Positions 61,916-64,000 of a DNA stretch of 64,000 nt are shown piece after piece (the first letter of the stretch is position 1; each line of letters starts with the position of its first letter). The DNA comes from Thermomonas sp. XSG (GTDB lineage Bacteria; Pseudomonadota; Gammaproteobacteria; Xanthomonadales; Xanthomonadaceae), in contig NZ_CP061497.1 of assembly GCF_014678725.1 (NCBI RefSeq), forward strand, positions 2,062,001 to 2,126,000. Direction: 5' to 3'. The position numbers and the translations under genes were made by a program. The notes under the pieces were generated by a model, which was given only the letters and a program-made list of their open reading frames with translations, ran no database searches and was not told where the DNA came from.

Positions 61916-62812
61916 GTGAAGCAGACGCGCGCCGACACCTGGACCGCCGTCGCGCAGGCACTGGGCCTGCACGTGCTGCTGTTCGTGCTGATGTTCGCCG
62001 GACTGCGCTGGTCGCAGCACAACGTGGCCGAGGCCGCGCAGGGCGACCCCATCGAAGCCGACCTGGTGGCGGTGTCCGACCTCAGCGCCTCGATGCAGCG
62101 CGCGCTGCAGCGCACGCCCAAGGCGCAGCCCGCGCCGCCGCCGACGGAGAAAACCGAACCGCTGCCCGAGCCGGTGCCGGACGCCGTGCCACCCCCGCCG
62201 CAATCGAAAGCCCTGCCGCCACCGGTACCGGATCCGGCGCCGGTGGAACAGGAAAAGGTGCAGCGCGACGCGCCTTCGCCGGAGGTGGCCAAGCTGCCGC
62301 GCGAGCAGGAGCAAAAGCGCAGGCAGCCCGACCAGGCCGAACTGGATGCGAAGAAGCAGGCCGAGCAGGAACGCGAGAAGCAGCGCCAGCTGGCGGAAAT
62401 CCGCAGGCTGCGCGAGCAGGCCGCGCGCGAGCGCAGCATGGCCGAGCAGCGCGCCCAGCAGCTGGCCGATGCGCGCAATCCGGGCACCTCGGCCGCGCCG
62501 CCGCCGCCCGGCAACCGCGGCACCGATCCGAGCCTGCAGGCCAAGTACGCCGCCGCGCTGCAGCAGGCGATCCTGCGCCAGTGGATCCGTCCGGAAACCG
62601 TGGCGCTTGGCCAGAAGTGCCGCATCTCCATCCGCCAGCTGCAGGGGGGCGAGGTGGTCGATGTCAGCGTGTCGTCGTCGTGTCCGTACGATGCGGCCGG
62701 CCGGCAGTCCGTGGAGCGCGCCATCTACAAGGCCTCGCCGCTGCCCTATGCCGGCTTCGAGACGGTGTTCAACCGCAACCTCGACCTGAACTTCGTGGCG
62801 GAAGACCGTTGA
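61916..62812 (+). CDS. tolA: TolA, Tol-Pal periplasmic linker protein
   Basis: This 298-residue protein has a single N-terminal TM helix (ALGLHVLLFVLMFAGL), a Pro-rich stretch (about 65-120), a charged helical region (KKQAEQEREKQRQLAEIRRL) and a C-terminal TonB-like domain (LQQAILRQWIRPETVALGQK, ending NLDLNFVAEDR). E. coli TolA is 421 residues, so the middle helix here is shorter. The start is GTG 61916. It is the bridge between the inner membrane complex and Pal/TolB. Confidence 0.92.
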   Translation: MKQTRADTWTAVAQALGLHVLLFVLMFAGLRWSQHNVAEAAQGDPIEADLVAVSDLSASMQRALQRTPKAQPAPPPTEKTEPLPEPVPDAVPPPPQSKALPPPVPDPAPVEQEKVQRDAPSPEVAKLPREQEQKRRQPDQAELDAKKQAEQEREKQRQLAEIRRLREQAARERSMAEQRAQQLADARNPGTSAAPPPPGNRGTDPSLQAKYAAALQQAILRQWIRPETVALGQKCRISIRQLQGGEVVDVSVSSSCPYDAAGRQSVERAIYKASPLPYAGFETVFNRNLDLNFVAEDR

Positions 62813-62925
62813 CCGTCACCGCGGCTTGCACCTGCACATGGCAAGCTCCCGCAGTCCGCTGGCGTTCATCCAGCCGTCGCCCCGATCGTCCAACCTATTC
62901 ATCTTGTTCCTGCCAGTGAGGCCGC

Positions 62926-64000
62926 ATGAAGCGCATCGCCCGCCGCCTGCTTGTCCCGCTGCTGTTGCTGCCCGCCTGCGCGGTGCTGGCGCAGTCGCGC
63001 AGCCTTGAAATCGACATCGTCGGCGGCAATGCCGCGGCCCTGCCGATCACGGTGGTACCGTTCGGCGGCAATTGCGGCGAGACCGACGTGGGTGGGGTGG
63101 TCCGCGCCGATCTCGGCCGTTCCGGCCAGTTCCGCAGTCCCGACCCCGCCAGCCTGCCGGAGCGCCCCACCCAGGGCAGCGAGGTGGCCTATCCCACCTG
63201 GCGCATGCTCAAACAGGACTATCTGCTGATCGGGCGTTGCGTCCCCGGCGGCGACGGCTACCGCACCGAGTACGAACTGTTCGACGTGGCCAAACAGGAG
63301 CGCCTGCTCGGTTTCGCGCTGAGCGCACCGGCCGGGGCCATGCGCGATGTGGCCCACCAGATCAGCGACGCGGTCTACGAGAAAATCCTCGGCGTGCCGG
63401 GTGCGTTCTGGACCAGGATTGCCTACGTCACCGCCAGCGGGCTGGGCCGCAATACCCGCTATGCGCTGGTGGTGGCCGACTCCGATGGCTACAACCCCCG
63501 CACCGTGGTCAATTCCACCGAGCCGCTGTTGTCGCCGTCGTGGAGTCCGGACGGACGCAGGCTGGCCTACGTCAGCTTCGAGGGCGGCAACTCAGGGATC
63601 TGGATCCAGGACATCGCCACCGGCAGCCGCGACAAGGTGACCAGCTTCCGCGGCATCAACGGCGCCCCGGCGTTCTCGCCGGATGGCGGCCGACTGGCCA
63701 TGACCCTGTCCAAGGGCGGCAACCCCGACATCTACGTGATGGATCTGGGCAGCAAGCACCTGACCCAGCTCACCAACCATTTCGGCATCGACACCGAGCC
63801 GACCTGGAGCCATGACGGCGCCACCCTCTACTTCACGTCCGACCGTGGTGGCCGACCGCAGATCTACCAGATGCCGGCCAGTGGCGGCAGCGCCACCCGG
63901 GTCAGCTTCGACGGCAGCTACAACGCCAGCCCGTCGCTGTCGTCCGACGACAAGAAGCTGGCTACCGCGCAGGGCGCCGGCAATACCTACCGCATCGCGC
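62926..64000 (+). CDS. tolB: TolB, Tol-Pal beta-propeller protein, 3'-truncated
   Basis: The reading frame is open from ATG 62926 to the end of the window, giving 358 residues. A signal peptide (KRIARRLLVPLLLLPACAVLA) precedes the N-terminal domain (SLEIDIVGGNAAALPITVVP) and propeller blades with the repeated WSPDG/FSPDGGRLA motif and DRGGRPQIYQMPASGG. Typical TolB is about 430 residues, so the final blades and stop lie beyond. GTGAGG lies 10 bases upstream of the start. The tolA-tolB spacer is 113 bases. Confidence 0.95.
   Translation, partial: MKRIARRLLVPLLLLPACAVLAQSRSLEIDIVGGNAAALPITVVPFGGNCGETDVGGVVRADLGRSGQFRSPDPASLPERPTQGSEVAYPTWRMLKQDYLLIGRCVPGGDGYRTEYELFDVAKQERLLGFALSAPAGAMRDVAHQISDAVYEKILGVPGAFWTRIAYVTASGLGRNTRYALVVADSDGYNPRTVVNSTEPLLSPSWSPDGRRLAYVSFEGGNSGIWIQDIATGSRDKVTSFRGINGAPAFSPDGGRLAMTLSKGGNPDIYVMDLGSKHLTQLTNHFGIDTEPTWSHDGATLYFTSDRGGRPQIYQMPASGGSATRVSFDGSYNASPSLSSDDKKLATAQGAGNTYRIA

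Overview
This is a gene-dense, high-GC (roughly two thirds G+C) chromosomal window from a gammaproteobacterium, most probably a member of the Xanthomonadaceae/Lysobacteraceae (Lysobacter, Luteimonas, Thermomonas or Pseudoxanthomonas-like). This placement rests on gene order and protein style: yebC-ruvC-ruvA-kup-GGDEF-ruvB-ybgC-tolQRAB, bamD divergent from rluD-pgeF followed by clpB, an E2/E3 pair in which both proteins carry a lipoyl domain, and GTAG-headed REP palindromes. No database search was possible. I see no tRNA, rRNA, CRISPR array, prophage or insertion sequence. Nearly all of the sequence is core chromosome.

Layout. 1-5.8 kb: 3' part of an RND efflux permease, a SpoU/TrmH rRNA methyltransferase, a beta-lactamase-like serine hydrolase, a small Arg-rich peptide behind a dyad, a PDZ protein and an AcpH-like phosphodiesterase. 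5.9-9.3 kb: a small lipoprotein, a LytTR response regulator with its LytS-type kinase, and an exported ATP-dependent DNA ligase. 9.4-12.6 kb: two DGPF/YCII proteins, two VOC proteins and a TPR-tailed ECF sigma factor of the ECF42 type, with a matching candidate promoter. 12.6-19 kb: DUF3016, DUF3297, a small membrane protein, a second ECF sigma factor with a coupled two-TM partner, rsmC-rsuA, DUF1415, yajQ and an EamA transporter. 19.1-22.3 kb: pyruvate dehydrogenase E2 and E3. 22.4-30.3 kb: a Fur-box-preceded DUF2061 gene, then the full atpIBEFHAGDC operon with REP-type palindromes in three of its spacers. 30.4-34.1 kb: DUF4136 lipoprotein, K+ channel-like protein, ppa and nadE. 34.2-41.7 kb: bamD | rluD-pgeF-DUF4166, UPF0213 nuclease and M20 peptidase on the other strand, then clpB behind a sigma-32-like promoter. 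41.7-53.3 kb: Kef-type antiporter, TonB-dependent receptor, ABC-F protein, second cation/proton antiporter, FmdB-like zinc ribbon, aspS, GNAT and a metallophosphatase. 53.4-64 kb: yebC, ruvC, ruvA, kup, a MASE1-PAS-GGDEF cyclase, ruvB, ybgC, tolQ, tolR, tolA and the 5' part of tolB.

How it works together. The window is dominated by energy conservation (pyruvate oxidation, F1Fo ATPase, NAD synthesis, pyrophosphatase), envelope upkeep (Bam, Tol-Pal, RND, TonB receptor, antiporters), translation (rRNA modification, aspS) and DNA repair (RuvABC, periplasmic ligase). The best candidates for something less described are the ECF42/DGPF module with a visible promoter motif, an orphan minus-strand terminator before the atp operon, a long near-perfect inverted repeat upstream of aspS, the Arg-rich peptide behind a GGTGT/ACACC dyad, and the periplasmic ligase beside a LytTR system.
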